Position numbers and translations under genes: made by a program. A stretch of DNA of 64,000 nucleotides. Origin: Paragorgia papillata (lineage: Eukaryota > Cnidaria > Anthozoa > Scleralcyonacea > Coralliidae). How positions within the stretch are numbered: position 1 is the first letter of the stretch; every line of letters begins with the position of its first letter. Below are positions 11,188 to 23,419 of the stretch, one piece after another. The DNA lies in NCBI GenBank assembly GCA_035771165.1, contig JAWNZC010000222.1, positions 186,001-250,000 on the forward strand, written 5' to 3'. The notes under the pieces are model-generated. The model did no database searches. It worked only from the letters and a program-made list of their open reading frames with translations, and was not told the origin of the DNA.

Positions 11188-11740
11188 TTTCAAAAACTCA
11201 TTAATAATTCATGAGGAAAACACAAAAGAAAATCAGTACCATGTCCGTGCTTTTATACCTGATAAAACTACTAGGAATATTAACTAACGTGAAATTTTAT
11301 ATAAAGAATACTAATGAACGTGAAATTTTATATAAAATGTCATCCTAATTAGCAAATCTATTGTCGGCGTTTTTGAAGCTATTCAAAACACTCGTAGTCG
11401 CGTTTTATCAGATAAAACGCTCCTACTCGTGTTTTAAATATTACTTCAAAAACTCATTAATAATTCATGAGGAAAACACAAAAGAAAATCATGACCGTAT
11501 CGTGTCTTTATATGTGATAAAGATACCTCCTGATTTACATAAACTTTAGCTTTGATTTTCTCGGCTTAGACAAGGTTATTTTTCAAACTTACTACGCCAA
11601 TGAACTTACCAAGTGCTTCGTTTTTGAAGGCGTTCAATAAACTCGCAGTTCGTGTTTTATCAGATATAAAAACACTCGGCTTCGCCTCGTGTCTTTATAT
11701 CTGATAAAACACTCCTGCTCGTTTATTAAACAGTACATAT
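11188..11740. mobile_element. Foldback fragments carrying the ATTAATAATTCATGAGGAAAAC word
   Basis: Copies of CTCATTAATAATTCATGAGG followed by AAAACACAAAAGAAAATCA lie at about 11199 and 11452. Inverted TATCAGATAAAACGCTCC and GTGTTTTATCAGAT pairs occur at 11400-11440 and 11640-11720. The same word recurs near 40575, 42480 (inverted), 54245 and 57965 (inverted), so this is an interspersed family. Confidence 0.55.
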
Positions 11741-11802
11741 AACTCAAGTTCACTATAAATGCTTTTTGCTTCAGAATGAAAATTATTCCACATCCGTATA
11801 CA

Positions 11803-12722
11803 CGCGTAAAAATCTCGCAAGTTGTTACAGCATTGTTGCCTGAACAATGCTGTAACAACTTGTTGACATATGTGAACAACATTTAAGAAATAGAAAACAT
11901 TTTCCGTGTTTCCATCGAGTTATAGAAACACGAGTGGAAATTTGGGAGAACGAGAAATTGTAGTGGGAACACGAGCCCGAACACGGAAAAAATGTTTTCT
12001 ATTTCCTTTATAAAATAACCTGTCGAAAATAGGTATATAGAACGTAAAAATAATCACTGCATCAAAGCGTAAATTCTCCTTACTCTTCATAATGGCGTAT
12101 AATGGCGTATCCTACACTGAATGATGGCGTATTCAATGGCGTGGACCTTGCCGTGTTTCCATAAAGTTATAGAAACACGGCTTTCAACCAATCGCCAGGC
12201 TTGTTTTCAAAATGTTATTTTATAATTATAAATGAACAACATTGTTCATCATTGTTTCAACAAATTGTTACAGCTTGATGAAACAACAACCGTTGTTCAC
12301 GCATGTTGGAACAACCGAAGAACGTGTTGATACATCAACCATGTTTGTTGTTCATCGTTGTTATTTCGTCATGCTGTTACAACATGTTGTATCATGTGCG
12401 AACGTTGTTGGCTAGAAAAATATGCTGTTGAAACAACTTGTTCATGACTGTTGATTTATCCGTGAACAAGTTGTTCGAACCATAAGTGAACAACTTGTTG
12501 ACAACTTGTTCACGGCGAGCAGCACAACATTGTTCACGGCGAGCAGCACAACATTGTTCACGGCGAGCAGCACAACATTGTTCACGGTGAGCAGCACAAC
12601 ATTGTTCACGGTGAGCAGCGCAACATTGTTCACGGCAAGCAGCACAACATTGTTCACGGTGAGCAGCACAACATTGTTCACGCCTGTTGACAACCGTGAA
12701 CAAGTTGTGCGTTTTTACGCGT
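11803..12722. mobile_element. Foldback element with TACGCGTAAAAA ends, interrupted by a second foldback
   Basis: The outer ends ACACGCGTAAAAATCTCGCA (left) and GTGCGTTTTTACGCGTAG (right) are inverted. Between them are many AACAATGTTGTTCA/GTTGTTACAGC palindromic words. A separate palindrome at about 11885-12235 (AAATAGAAAACATTTTCCGTG, GAGTTATAGAAACACG, mirrored near 11985-12005 and 12150-12230) appears inserted into it. Confidence 0.6.
12507..12682. repeat. 24-bp minisatellite, about 7 copies
   Basis: The unit is GTTCACGGCGAGCAGCACAACATT with few changes (GGTGAGC, GGCAAGC, GCGCAAC). Because 24 is a multiple of 3, it creates open frames on both strands; these are not evidence of a protein. Confidence 0.93.
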
Positions 12723-12881
12723 AGCTCTGCGAAAGAATTAGGCCAATATGTCCTCACCTATGCGTTTTCATAGCGTTTTTATATTCTTAGAGAAGATTGA
12801 AGCAAAAGCAGCCTGCTCTTTATAATAGGGTCCATAAATGATTTAACATATTTTTGTTCATGAGGATACCATAGTTCACTT

Positions 12882-13476
12882 ACACACGCAAAAACGCACA
12901 CTCTGTGTCAGACCTGATGCAGAATGATGTCAGATCTATTCAGAAAAATGTAGCGACCCTTGATACAGCCTGTTGCAGTATCAGCTATGATACACCTTTA
13001 TAAAATAACATGTATACTACGCGAGCCCTGATTGGTCAATTGCCGTGTTTGGATCAGAGTATCCAAACACGGAAAATTCCCGCCAAAACGATTTTTTGAA
13101 AATGTCGGACAGTATATCATATTCACTTGTGATTATTTTATAAAAGAAATACCAAATGGTTTTTTCCGTGTTTGGAGACTCTTATCCAAACACTTGGGAA
13201 ATTGCTCGACTTTCGAAAAGCTAAAAACACTCGCCCACGGCTCGTGTTTTGTTACGCTTTTCTCCAGTCTCGCAATTTCCCGCGTGTTTGGATCAGAGTA
13301 TCCAAACACGGAAATGTTGTCTACGGAGCTGTCGCAGTCTGTTAGAAATTCCAACTAAATGTTGATACATCAGCGCTGGTACATTCTGTAGCTGTCAGGC
13401 TGTATCAGGGGTCGCTACATTTCTCTGAACAGATCTGATATCAGAGCTGATCAGACTGTGCGTTTTTACGTGTGTA
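12882..13476. mobile_element. Foldback element with ACACACGCAAAAACGCAC ends, containing a nested palindrome
   Basis: The left CACACGCAAAAACGCACA..GTCAGA and the right TCTGA..GTGCGTTTTTACGTGTGT are inverted, with internal GTAGCGACCC and GGGGTCGCTACA words in mirrored position. A second palindrome at about 13018-13330 repeats GTGTTTGGATCAGAGTATCC in both orientations. Confidence 0.65.
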
Positions 13477-13627
13477 CCTCGATAATATTTCTTTTCGTAA
13501 ATGCGTTTCTCCAGCTCAAATTAATCTTGACCAGCAAAACTCTTCGGGCTTGATCATATTGACATGTCGCCCAAAAGACGATTGCTTTCCGTGACGCCAA
13601 AAATGTCGCTTTCTATTGATTCCTAAG

Positions 13628-14019
13628 ATGCAAATAGGCTTCCGGCAGTAGACCGCCATCTCTCTCCTCCGCAGAGGCTTTCCGTGCCAGCGGTTTTCCG
13701 TGCCAGCGGTATCCACGCGAAGCCTCTGCGGAGGGAGAGGACCGCCGTCATCATGATTTAATGGAGCGTGGGCGCTATTGATGTGCCAAGCTTCCAAACG
13801 ACGTATTTGGCGGTAGTAATTAAAAATGATTACTACCAGTCGTGTACCGCCAAAGACGTTGTTTGGAAGCTTGGCACATCAATAGCGCCCACGCTCCATT
13901 AAATCGTGATGACGGCGGTCCTCTCCTTCCGCAGAGGCTTCGCGTGGATACCGCTGGCACGGAAAGCCTCTGCGGAGGAGAGAGATGGCGGTCTACTGCC
14001 AGAAGCCTATTTGCATCTT
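13628..14019. mobile_element. Near-perfect 390-bp palindrome (foldback)
   Basis: GATGCAAATAGGCTTCCGGC at the left is mirrored by CCAGAAGCCTATTTGCATC at the right. Mirroring continues through CTCCTCCGCAGAGGCTTTCC, CCATTAAATCGTGATGACGG and CCAAGCTTCCAAACGACG to a centre near 13830. A related foldback lies at 24279-24515. Confidence 0.8.
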
Positions 14020-14098
14020 CTTGATAGGTAACGTCATCAATGGTTGTATGAGAGTATAAATATGGCACCTGTCCTCACAACGATCACCTCTGACACAG

Positions 14099-14825
14099 AA
14101 GGGTAATAGAACCAGAAGTCCAACTCGAGTGAAAACTTGTCCGCATTACTTCAATGCGTATGCGCGATATTATACGCCATCCGACGCCATCCTACGCAGT
14201 GTCCTACCACAGGAGCCCAACTCTGACGCCTGTGATGGTCCAGTGTCTTCATCAGAGGCACGCTCACTGAAAGCTGAGACGCCTAAACACGCAGTGCTGC
14301 GTTTTGTGTCGTAGTAATTTGAGCTCTAACAAATTGACGTTGGCGGAACACCCGCGGTGTGATAAAACACGCTTTCAGTGAGCGTCACGTGCAATTCACG
14401 TGGCACAGAAGCCCCCAGCTGTTTCGAGATTCAACTTACTGCGCGCTGTAATTTGCATATATATGCACATATTACCAACTGTTAATAGAAGCCCCGCGAT
14501 CCCAGCTTACACAACTGTTAAGCGGCCTCGGTTTTCAGTCCGAAGAACAATATAATAAAACAAAAAAAGAGGAAGGACCATCACAGGCGTCAGAGCTGGG
14601 TTCCTTGTGGTCCTACGCCATCCTACGCAATCCTGGCACGTCCCCCCCGGCGGTTTTAACCTTCTTTTGAAGGTCAAAACTGCCGGGGAAACTTGCCAGG
14701 ATTGCGCAGGATGGCGACGAATTAAGATGCGCGAGGCGACATGCGCGAGGACATAAACTTCAAATGTTCCGACGCGAGTTGGACTTCTGGTTGTATTACT
14801 ATTCTGTGGCTCTGATGAAGACACT
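14099..14825. repeat. Inverted repeat pair flanking a ~300-bp centre
   Basis: AACCAGAAGTCCAACTCG near 14110 is mirrored by CGAGTTGGACTTCTGGTT near 14775. TGACGCCTGTGATGGTC near 14223 is mirrored by GACCATCACAGGCGTCA near 14577. AGTGTCTTCATCAGAG near 14243 is mirrored by CTCTGATGAAGACACT at 14810. The right arm leads into a hammerhead-like motif. This could be a pseudo-LTR of a Penelope-like element in inverted arrangement, but I see no RT in it. Confidence 0.55.
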
Positions 14826-14863
14826 AGACCGGAGTGTTGAAACGTTGGGTCATGAACAGTAAG
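14795..14863 (+). ncRNA. Hammerhead-ribozyme-like motif (type I layout)
   Basis: In order: TTACT and CTGT (possible stem I strand), the core CTGATGA (14812-14818), a 5-6 bp stem ACACT..AGTGT with loop AGACCGG, the core GAAA (14839-14842), a 6-nt minimal stem III (CGTTGG), the cleavage triplet GTC (14849-14851), then ATGAACAGTAA whose ACAG and AGTAA can pair back to the first strand. Short stem III hammerheads of this layout are known from Penelope-like retroelements. A 3'-half copy occurs inverted at about 24224-24270. Activity is not shown. Confidence 0.4.
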
Positions 14864-15071
14864 TTTTTAAGCTACGTTCAAAAAACTTTTAAGCCAGAGT
14901 AGCGTTAAACTATGTCTGATTCTTCAATGCTTCTTTAATATAAATCTTATAAAAAAAAGTTAATGTTCGCTAATGACTATTTCTAAACTAATCTATTTCT
15001 CAAATTCATTGTCCGAATATTACTTCTGTTATAAGAAGCGACAACTCATGTGTCTCGATTATTTACATGTC

Positions 15072-15396
15072 TTTGGTTTCTGTAGACTCCAACGATCCTT
15101 TGTGGAGTCTTAGGTTGCCAATTTCCAATGGTCTGGACGTACTGTGGATGAACTCTTCTTTAAATGCTATGATAAGGAACTGTGGTTAATGTTGGTCAAT
15201 ATTCTGCTGGAAAGATCTGCCTTGTTGCTTCTCCTTGGTTTCCGTAGACTCCAACGATCCTTTGTGAAGTCTTAGGTTGCCAATTTTCAATGGTCTGGAC
15301 GTGCTGTGGATGAACTCTTTCTTGAATGAAATGATAAGGAACTGTGGTTAATGCTGGTCAATATTCTGCTGGAAAGATCTGCCTTGTTGCTTCTCT
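15072..15396. repeat. 162-bp tandem duplication
   Basis: Two copies starting TTGGTTTCtGTAGACTCC at 15072 and 15234, both ending GATCTGCCTTGTTGCTTCT. They differ by a few percent. They lie downstream of the proposed Roco terminal exon on the minus strand. Confidence 0.85.
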
Positions 15397-15397
15397 T

Positions 15398-15403
15398 TTT
15401 ATT
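15398..15403 (-). terminator. Candidate polyadenylation signal AATAAA for the Roco gene
   Basis: TTTATT on the plus strand reads AATAAA on the minus strand, about 236 bp beyond the stop codon at 15639-15641. This is a reasonable position for the proposed terminal exon, but the hexamer is common in AT-rich DNA. Confidence 0.35.
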
Positions 15404-15638
15404 TCTATTTTAAGAGCGGTATCAGAATCCAATCATTCCTAACTTTTGCCTTTTCATCTTTCTCCTTTCTTTTTGTTTTCTTACTTTTCCCCTTTTTCAT
15501 TCTTCCTCTCCTCCTTTTGGTTTCCTCTTTTCTTACCCTTTCTTACTACTTCTCCACCTTTTCCCTCCTATTCCTTCTTTCATTTTTCTTTCCTCTCTTG
15601 ACGTTCTTCTCCTTCGCCTCTTTCTTGTTCTCATTCAT

Positions 15639-15799
15639 TCACGGTGTTTTCTGCCTTTTTGAATCTTCAGATTCATCTGATCCCTCGCTTTCATGTCGTC
15701 GTTTTCCTTCGTGCTCATCTCTTCTGCTCTTTGGTTCGCCAGATGTACTAGAATGACTAGAATCCCCTTCATCTTGTCTTCGCTTTTCTCCTTTCTGAT
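15639..15799 (-). CDS. Proposed terminal exon of the Roco gene (charged Ser-rich tail)
   Basis: On the minus strand TTTCTAAATTTTTAG|ATCAG is a plausible acceptor. With one base from the preceding exon it reads D-QKGEKRRQDEGDSSHSS and continues KSRRDEHEGKRRHESEG to KRQKTP and TGA. The 53 residues are almost all charged or Ser, suggesting a disordered tail, possibly a basic or nuclear-type signal. The link to the Roco gene is inference: the 48-bp exon at 23372-23419 ends in phase 1 and this exon needs phase 1, and AATAAA follows at 15398. Alternatives are a first-exon ATG at 15819-15821 of a separate small ORF (60 codons) or a chance frame. Confidence 0.4.
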
Positions 15800-15862
15800 C
15801 TAAAAATTTAGAAATATCCATTATTTAGTTTTACTAATTTCGATCACACAATCTTTTATTAA

Positions 15863-16208
15863 TATATATATATATATATATTAATAACAAGATTGCCTCG
15901 GATTCTTTTGTTCTCCGAGGGAATGTAAACCTCGTATTTCCCTCATTGCTCATGCAAGAGGGAAATTTCCGCATCAACATGCACGGGAAAATTAGATGCA
16001 ACTTCTCTGATCAACCGTATACATTTCCTGTCGGTAAGATTCTCAAAGTTTTCCTCGGCGATCATAACATTACAAACTAATACCATGACTTTTCGGGAAA
16101 TTAGTGATTGAATTTCCCCTTTGCTTCGGGAAATTTAATCACTAATTTCCCTCAAGCCATGTTATTACTATATATATATATATATATACTATATATATAT
16201 ATATATAT
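15863..16208 (-). mobile_element. Palindromic MITE, TAATAcCATGA family (copy 2), between (TA)n runs
   Basis: 15888-16170 matches the element at 3625-4028 in the same orientation (GCCTCGGATTCTTTTGTTCTCC, GTAAACCTCGTATTTCCC, CATGCACGGGAAAATTAGATGC, ACTAATTTCCCTCAAGCCATG) with an internal deletion. (TA)n tracts at 15863-15880 and 16169-16208 abut both ends. It lies inside the proposed last Roco intron. Confidence 0.7.
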
Positions 16209-16625
16209 CCTATCCCTACCTCTCCCCCTATCTCTTATCATCTATCATCTATCCCTACCCCTACTCCTACAGCTACCCCTATTCTTATCTCTATCTCTAT
16301 CCCTATCGCTATCCCTCTATCTCTATCACCTATTTCTTAGAAACTTCATTCCTACCAAAGTTGATCGTTTTACGACCCTAACAAGATATAGTCCGACGGT
16401 TAAGCCCGAAATTTTGCCTCAATTGTGCGTTTTGTGATATAAGCATGAACTTGGCAAGTAGATAGAGTTACTAGTCGTGATGATTTTCGGATATAGAGCC
16501 AACGCAGATTTCTTCCCTCTTCCTCACACAAAATCGAGTTTTTCTTCCAATTTACCTATTAGAGTACTATCTTATAAAAAAGTGAAAATTCAAAGTTCAC
16601 TTTTAGCAAATATCACCCAGACACC
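16209..16625. other. Pyrimidine-rich simple sequence and unique DNA
   Basis: CTATCC/CTATCT-type low-complexity sequence runs to about 16330, followed by about 290 bp without recognisable features. Confidence 0.5.
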
Positions 16626-19600
16626 TGTCTAACACCAGACTATTTTACTCTGTCTAACACCTGACTATTTTGCTCTGTCTAACACCAGACTATTTTACTC
16701 TGTCTAACACCAGACTATTTTACTCTGTCTAACACCAGACTATTTTACTCTGTCTAACGCCAGACTATTTTACTCTGTCTAACACAAGACTATTTTACTC
16801 TGTCTAACACCAGACTATTTTACTCTGTCTAACACCAGACTATTTTACTCTGTCTAACACCAGACTATTTTACTCTGTCTAACACCAGACTATTTTACTG
16901 TGTCTAAACCCAGACTAATTTACTGTGTCTAACACCAGACTATTTTACTCTGTCTAACACCAGACTGTTTTACTCTGTCTAACACCAGACTATTTTACTC
17001 TGTCTAACACCAGACTATTTTACTGTGTCTAACACCAGGCTATTTTACTCTGTCTAACACCAGACTCTTTTACTGTGTCTAACACCAGACTATTTTACTG
17101 TGTCTAAACCCAGACTAATTTACTGTGTCTAACACCAGACTATTTTACCCTGTCTAACACCAGACTGTTTTACTCTGTCTAACACCAGACTATTTTACTC
17201 TGTCTAACACCAGACTATTTTACTGTGTCTAACACCAGGCTATTTTACTCTGTCTAACACCAGACTCTTTTACTGTGTCTAACACCAGACTATTTTACTC
17301 TGTCTAACACCAGACTATTTTACTCTGTCTAACACCAGACTCTTTTACTGTGTCTAACACCAGACTATTTTACTGTGTCTAAACCCAGACTAATTTACTG
17401 TGTCTAACACCAGACTATTTTACTCTGTCTAACACCAGACTGTTTTACTCTGTCTAACACCAGACTATTTTACTCTGTCTAACACCAGACTATTTTACTG
17501 TGTCTAACACCAGGCTATTTTACTCTGTCTAACACCAGACTCTTTTACTGTGTCTAACACCAGACTATTTTACTCTGTCTAACACCAGACTATTTTACTC
17601 TGTCTAACACCAGACTATTTTACTCTGTCTAACACCAGACTATTTTACTCCGTCTAACACCAGACTATTTTACTCTGCCTAACGCCAGACTATTTTACTC
17701 TGTCTAACACAAGACTATTTTACTCTGTCTAACACCAGACTATTTTACTCTGTCTAACACCAGACTATTTTACTCTGGCTAACACCAGACTATTTTACTC
17801 TGGCTAACACCAGACTATTTTACTGTGTCTAAACCCAGACTAATTTACTGTGTCTAACACCAGACTATTTTACTGTGTCTAACACCAGACTGTTTTACTG
17901 TGTCTAACACCAGACTATTTTACTGTGTCTAACAACAGACTATATTTTACTGTGTCTAAAACCAGACTATTTTACTGTGTCTAACACCAGACTATATTTT
18001 ACTGTGTCTAACACCAGACTATTTTACTGTGTCTAACACCAGACTATTTTACTCTGTCTAACACCAGACTATTTTACTGTGTCTAACACCAGACTATTTT
18101 ACTCTGTCTAACACTAGACTATTTTACTGTGTCTAACACCAGGCTATTTTACTCTGTCTAACACCAGACTCTTTTACTCTGTCTAACACCAGACTATTTT
18201 ACTCTGTCTAACACCAGACTATTTTACTCTGTCTAACACCAGACTATTTTACTGTGTCTAACACCAGACTATTTTACTCTGTCTAACACCAGACTATTTT
18301 ACTGTGTCTAACATCAGACTATTTTACTGTGTCTAACACCAGACTATTTTACTGTGTCTAACACCAGACTGTTTTACTGTGTCTAACACCAGACTATTTT
18401 ACTGTGTCTAACAACAGACTATATTTTACTGTGTCTAAAACCAGACTATTTTACTGTGTCTAACACCAGACTATATTTTACTGTGTCTAACACCAGACTA
18501 TTTTACTGTGTCTAACACCAGACTATTTTACTCTGTCTAACACCAGACTATTTTACTGTGTCTAACACCAGACTATTTTACTCTGTCTAACACTAGACTA
18601 TTTTACTGTGTCTAACACCAGGCTATTTTACTCTGTCTAACACCAGACTCTTTTACTCTGTCTAACACCAGACTATTTTACTCTGTCTAACACCAGACTA
18701 TTTTACTCTGTCTAACACCAGACTATTTTACTGTGTCTAACACCAGACTATTTTACTCTGTCTAACACCAGACTATTTTACTGTGTCTAACATCAGACTA
18801 TTTTACTGTGTCTAACACCAGACTATTTTACTGTGTCTAACACCAGATTATTTTACTCTGTCTAACACCAGACTATTTTACTGTGTCTAACCAGACTATT
18901 GTACTGTGTCTAACACCAGACTATTGTACTCTGTCTAACACCAGATTATTTTACTCTGTCTAACACCAGACTATTTTACTGTGTCTAACACCAGACTATT
19001 TTACTGTGCCTAACACCAGACTATATCACTCTGTCTAACACTAGACTATTATATTACTGTGTCTAACACCAGACTATTTTACTGTGTCTAACACAAGACT
19101 ATTTTACTCTGTCTAACACCAGACTATTTTACTCTGTCTAACACCAGACTATTTTACTCTGGCTAACACCAGACTATTTTACTCTGGCTAACACCAGACT
19201 ATTTTACTGTGTCTAAACCCAGACTAATTTACTGTGTCTAACACCAGACTATTTTACTGTGTCTAACACCAGACTGTTTTACTGTGTCTAACACCAGACT
19301 ATTTTACTGTGTCTAACACCAGACTATTTTACTGTGTCTAACAACAGACTATATTTTACTGTGTCTAAAACCAGACTATTTTACTGTGTCTAACACCAGA
19401 CTATATTTTACTGTGTCTAACACCAGACTATTTTACTGTGTCTAACACCAGACTATTTTACTCTGTCTAACACCAGACTATTTTACTGTGTCTAACACCA
19501 GACTATTTTACTCTGTCTAACACTAGACTATTTTACTGTGTCTAACACCAGACTATTTTACTCTGTCTAACACCAGACTATTTTACTCTGTCTAACACCA

Positions 19601-22600
19601 GACTATTTTACTCTGTCTAACGCCAGACTATTTTACTCTGTCTAACACAAGACTATTTTACTCTGTCTAACACCAGACTATTTTACTCTGTCTAACACCA
19701 GACTATTTTACTCTGTCTAACACCAGACTATTTTACTCTGTCTAACACCAGACTATTTTACTGTGTCTAAACCCAGACTAATTTACTGTGTCTAACACCA
19801 GACTATTTTACTCTGTCTAACACCAGACTGTTTTACTCTGTCTAACACCAGACTATTTTACTCTGTCTAACACCAGACTATTTTACTGTGTCTAACACCA
19901 GGCTATTTTACTCTGTCTAACACCAGACTCTTTTACTGTGTCTAACACCAGACTATTTTACTGTGTCTAAACCCAGACTAATTTACTGTGTCTAACACCA
20001 GACTATTTTACCCTGTCTAACACCAGACTGTTTTACTCTGTCTAACACCAGACTATTTTACTCTGTCTAACACCAGACTATTTTACTGTGTCTAACACCA
20101 GGCTATTTTACTCTGTCTAACACCAGACTCTTTTACTGTGTCTAACACCAGACTATTTTACTCTGTCTAACACCAGACTATTTTACTCTGTCTAACACCA
20201 GACTCTTTTACTGTGTCTAACACCAGACTATTTTACTGTGTCTAAACCCAGACTAATTTACTGTGTCTAACACCAGACTATTTTACTCTGTCTAACACCA
20301 GACTGTTTTACTCTGTCTAACACCAGACTATTTTACTCTGTCTAACACCAGACTATTTTACTGTGTCTAACACCAGGCTATTTTACTCTGTCTAACACCA
20401 GACTCTTTTACTGTGTCTAACACCAGACTATTTTACTCTGTCTAACACCAGACTATTTTACTCTGTCTAACACCAGACTATTTTACTCTGTCTAACACCA
20501 GACTATTTTACTCCGTCTAACACCAGACTATTTTACTCTGCCTAACGCCAGACTATTTTACTCTGTCTAACACAAGACTATTTTACTCTGTCTAACACCA
20601 GACTATTTTACTCTGTCTAACACCAGACTATTTTACTCTGGCTAACACCAGACTATTTTACTCTGGCTAACACCAGACTATTTTACTGTGTCTAAACCCA
20701 GACTAATTTACTGTGTCTAACACCAGACTATTTTACTGTGTCTAACACCAGACTGTTTTACTGTGTCTAACACCAGACTATTTTACTGTGTCTAACAACA
20801 GACTATATTTTACTGTGTCTAAAACCAGACTATTTTACTGTGTCTAACACCAGACTATATTTTACTGTGTCTAACACCAGACTATTTTACTGTGTCTAAC
20901 ACCAGACTATTTTACTCTGTCTAACACCAGACTATTTTACTGTGTCTAACACCAGACTATTTTACTCTGTCTAACACTAGACTATTTTACTGTGTCTAAC
21001 ACCAGGCTATTTTACTCTGTCTAACACCAGACTCTTTTACTCTGTCTAACACCAGACTATTTTACTCTGTCTAACACCAGACTATTTTACTCTGTCTAAC
21101 ACCAGACTATTTTACTGTGTCTAACACCAGACTATTTTACTCTGTCTAACACCAGACTATTTTACTGTGTCTAACATCAGACTATTTTACTGTGTCTAAC
21201 ACCAGACTATTTTACTGTGTCTAACACCAGATTATTTTACTCTGTCTAACACCAGACTATTTTACTGTGTCTAACCAGACTATTGTACTGTGTCTAACAC
21301 CAGACTATTGTACTCTGTCTAACACCAGATTATTTTACTCTGTCTAACACCAGACTATTTTACTGTGTCTAACACCAGACTATTTTACTGTGCCTAACAC
21401 CAGACTATATCACTCTGTCTAACACTAGACTATTATATTACTGTGTCTAACACCAGACTATTTTACTGTGTCTAACACAAGACTATTTTACTCTGTCTAA
21501 CACCAGACTATTTTACTCTGTCTAACACCAGACTATTTTACTCTGGCTAACACCAGACTATTTTACTCTGGCTAACACCAGACTATTTTACTGTGTCTAA
21601 ACCCAGACTAATTTACTGTGTCTAACACCAGACTATTTTACTGTGTCTAACACCAGACTGTTTTACTGTGTCTAACACCAGACTATTTTACTGTGTCTAA
21701 CACCAGACTATTTTACTGTGTCTAACAACAGACTATATTTTACTGTGTCTAAAACCAGACTATTTTACTGTGTCTAACACCAGACTATATTTTACTGTGT
21801 CTAACACCAGACTATTTTACTGTGTCTAACACCAGACTATTTTACTCTGTCTAACACCAGACTATTTTACTGTGTCTAACACCAGACTATTTTACTCTGT
21901 CTAACACTAGACTATTTTACTGTGTCTAACACCAGGCTATTTTACTCTGTCTAACACCAGACTCTTTTACTCTGTCTAACACCAGACTATTTTACTCTGT
22001 CTAACACCAGACTATTTTACTCTGTCTAACACCAGACTATTTTACTGTGTCTAACACCAGACTATTTTACTCTGTCTAACACCAGACTATTTTACTGTGT
22101 CTAACATCAGACTATTTTACTGTGTCTAACACCAGACTATTTTACTGTGTCTAACACCAGATTATTTTACTCTGTCTAACACCAGACTATTTTACTGTGT
22201 CTAACCAGACTATTGTACTGTGTCTAACACCAGACTATTTTACTGTGCCTAACACCAGACTATATCACTCTGTCTAACACTAGACTATTATATTACTGTG
22301 TGTAACACCAGACTATTTTACTGTGTCTAACACCAGACTATTTTACTGTGTCTAACGCCAGACTATTTTACTGTGTCTAACACCAGACTATTTTACTGTG
22401 TCTAACACCAGACTATTTTACTGTGTCTAACCAGACTATTGTACTGTGTCTAACACCAGACTATTCTACTATGTCTAACACCAGACTATTTTACTGTGTC
22501 TAACACCAGACTATTTTACTGTGCCTAACACCAGACTATATCACTCTGTCTAACACTAGACTATTATATTACTGTGTCTAACACCAGACTATTTTACTCT

Positions 22601-23250
22601 GTCTAACACCAGACTATTTCACTCTGTCTAACACTAGACTATATTACTGTGTCTAACACCAGACTATTTCACTGTCTAACACTAGACTATATTACTGTGT
22701 CTAACACCAGACAATTTTACTCTGTCTAACACCAGACTATTTTACTCTGTGTAAGACCAGACTATTTTACTCTGTCTAACACCAGACTATTTTACTGTGT
22801 CTAACACCAGACTATTTTACTGTGTCTAACGCCAGACTATTTTACTGTGTCTAACGCCAGACTATTTTACTCTGTCTAACCAGACTATTGTACTGTGTCT
22901 AACACCAGACTATTTTACTCTGTCTAACACTAGACTATTTTACTGTGTCTAACACCAGACTATTTTACTGTGCCTAACACCAGACTATATCACTCTGTCT
23001 AACACTAGACTATTATATTACTGTGTCTAACACCAGACTATTTTACTGTGTCTAACACCAGACTATTTTACTGTGTCTAACGCCAGACTATTTTACTGTG
23101 TCTAACACCAGACTATATTACTGTGGCTAACGCCAGACTATTTTACTCTGTCTAACACCAGACTATTTTACTCTGTCTAACACTAGACTATATTACTGTG
23201 TCTAACACCAGACTATTTTATTCTGTCTAACACCAGACTATATTTTACTC
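16626..23250. repeat. 25-bp minisatellite, about 265 copies (6.6 kb)
   Basis: The consensus is TCTAACACCAGACTATTTTACTSTG. Recurrent variants (AAACCCAGACTAA, ACTATATTTTAC, GGCTAAC, a 19-bp short unit CTAACCAGACTATTGTA, and the pair GCCTAAC..CTATATCACTCTG..CTAGACTATTATATTAC) recur in the same order, showing higher-order duplication. The CTCCG variant at 17648 recurs at 20511 (offset 2,863). The CTATATCACT variant at 19021 recurs at 21405 (offset 2,384). If the Roco exon model holds, the array is intronic. No CRISPR logic applies: there are no unique spacers. Confidence 0.97.
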
Positions 23251-23371
23251 GTCAAAGGGAGAACCCTCAGACATCCTAAGAAGCAATGGGTTAATATTAG
23301 TCTTAACAAGTTCCATTAAGATCATATATGAACTACTACACCCTATACAAACAGAATAAATGTATTTTTAC

Positions 23372-23419
23372 CTGAACCTGTAGGTTTAGCACTCTCTTTC
23401 TTGAATGCTTTAACGACTT
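23372..23419 (-). CDS. Proposed 48-bp penultimate exon of the Roco gene
   Basis: On the minus strand TTTATTTTTACAG precedes AAGTCGTTAAAGCATTCAAG, and the exon ends GGTTCAG|GTAAAAAT. At 48 bp it begins and ends in phase 1, exactly matching the donor at 24637 (AAAAG|GTAATA, phase 1) and the acceptor at 15799. It would encode E-VVKAFKKESAKPTGS. Both splice signals and the phase fit; expression is untested. Confidence 0.5.

Noticed and set aside
12392..12757. Frames with repeated REQCCAA or FTASSTTL
   Set aside because: Produced by the 24-bp repeat, open on both strands.
13516..14068. Overlapping frames on both strands at 13.5-14.1 kb
   Set aside because: The two strands give similar proteins because the region is a palindrome; there is no independent coding evidence.
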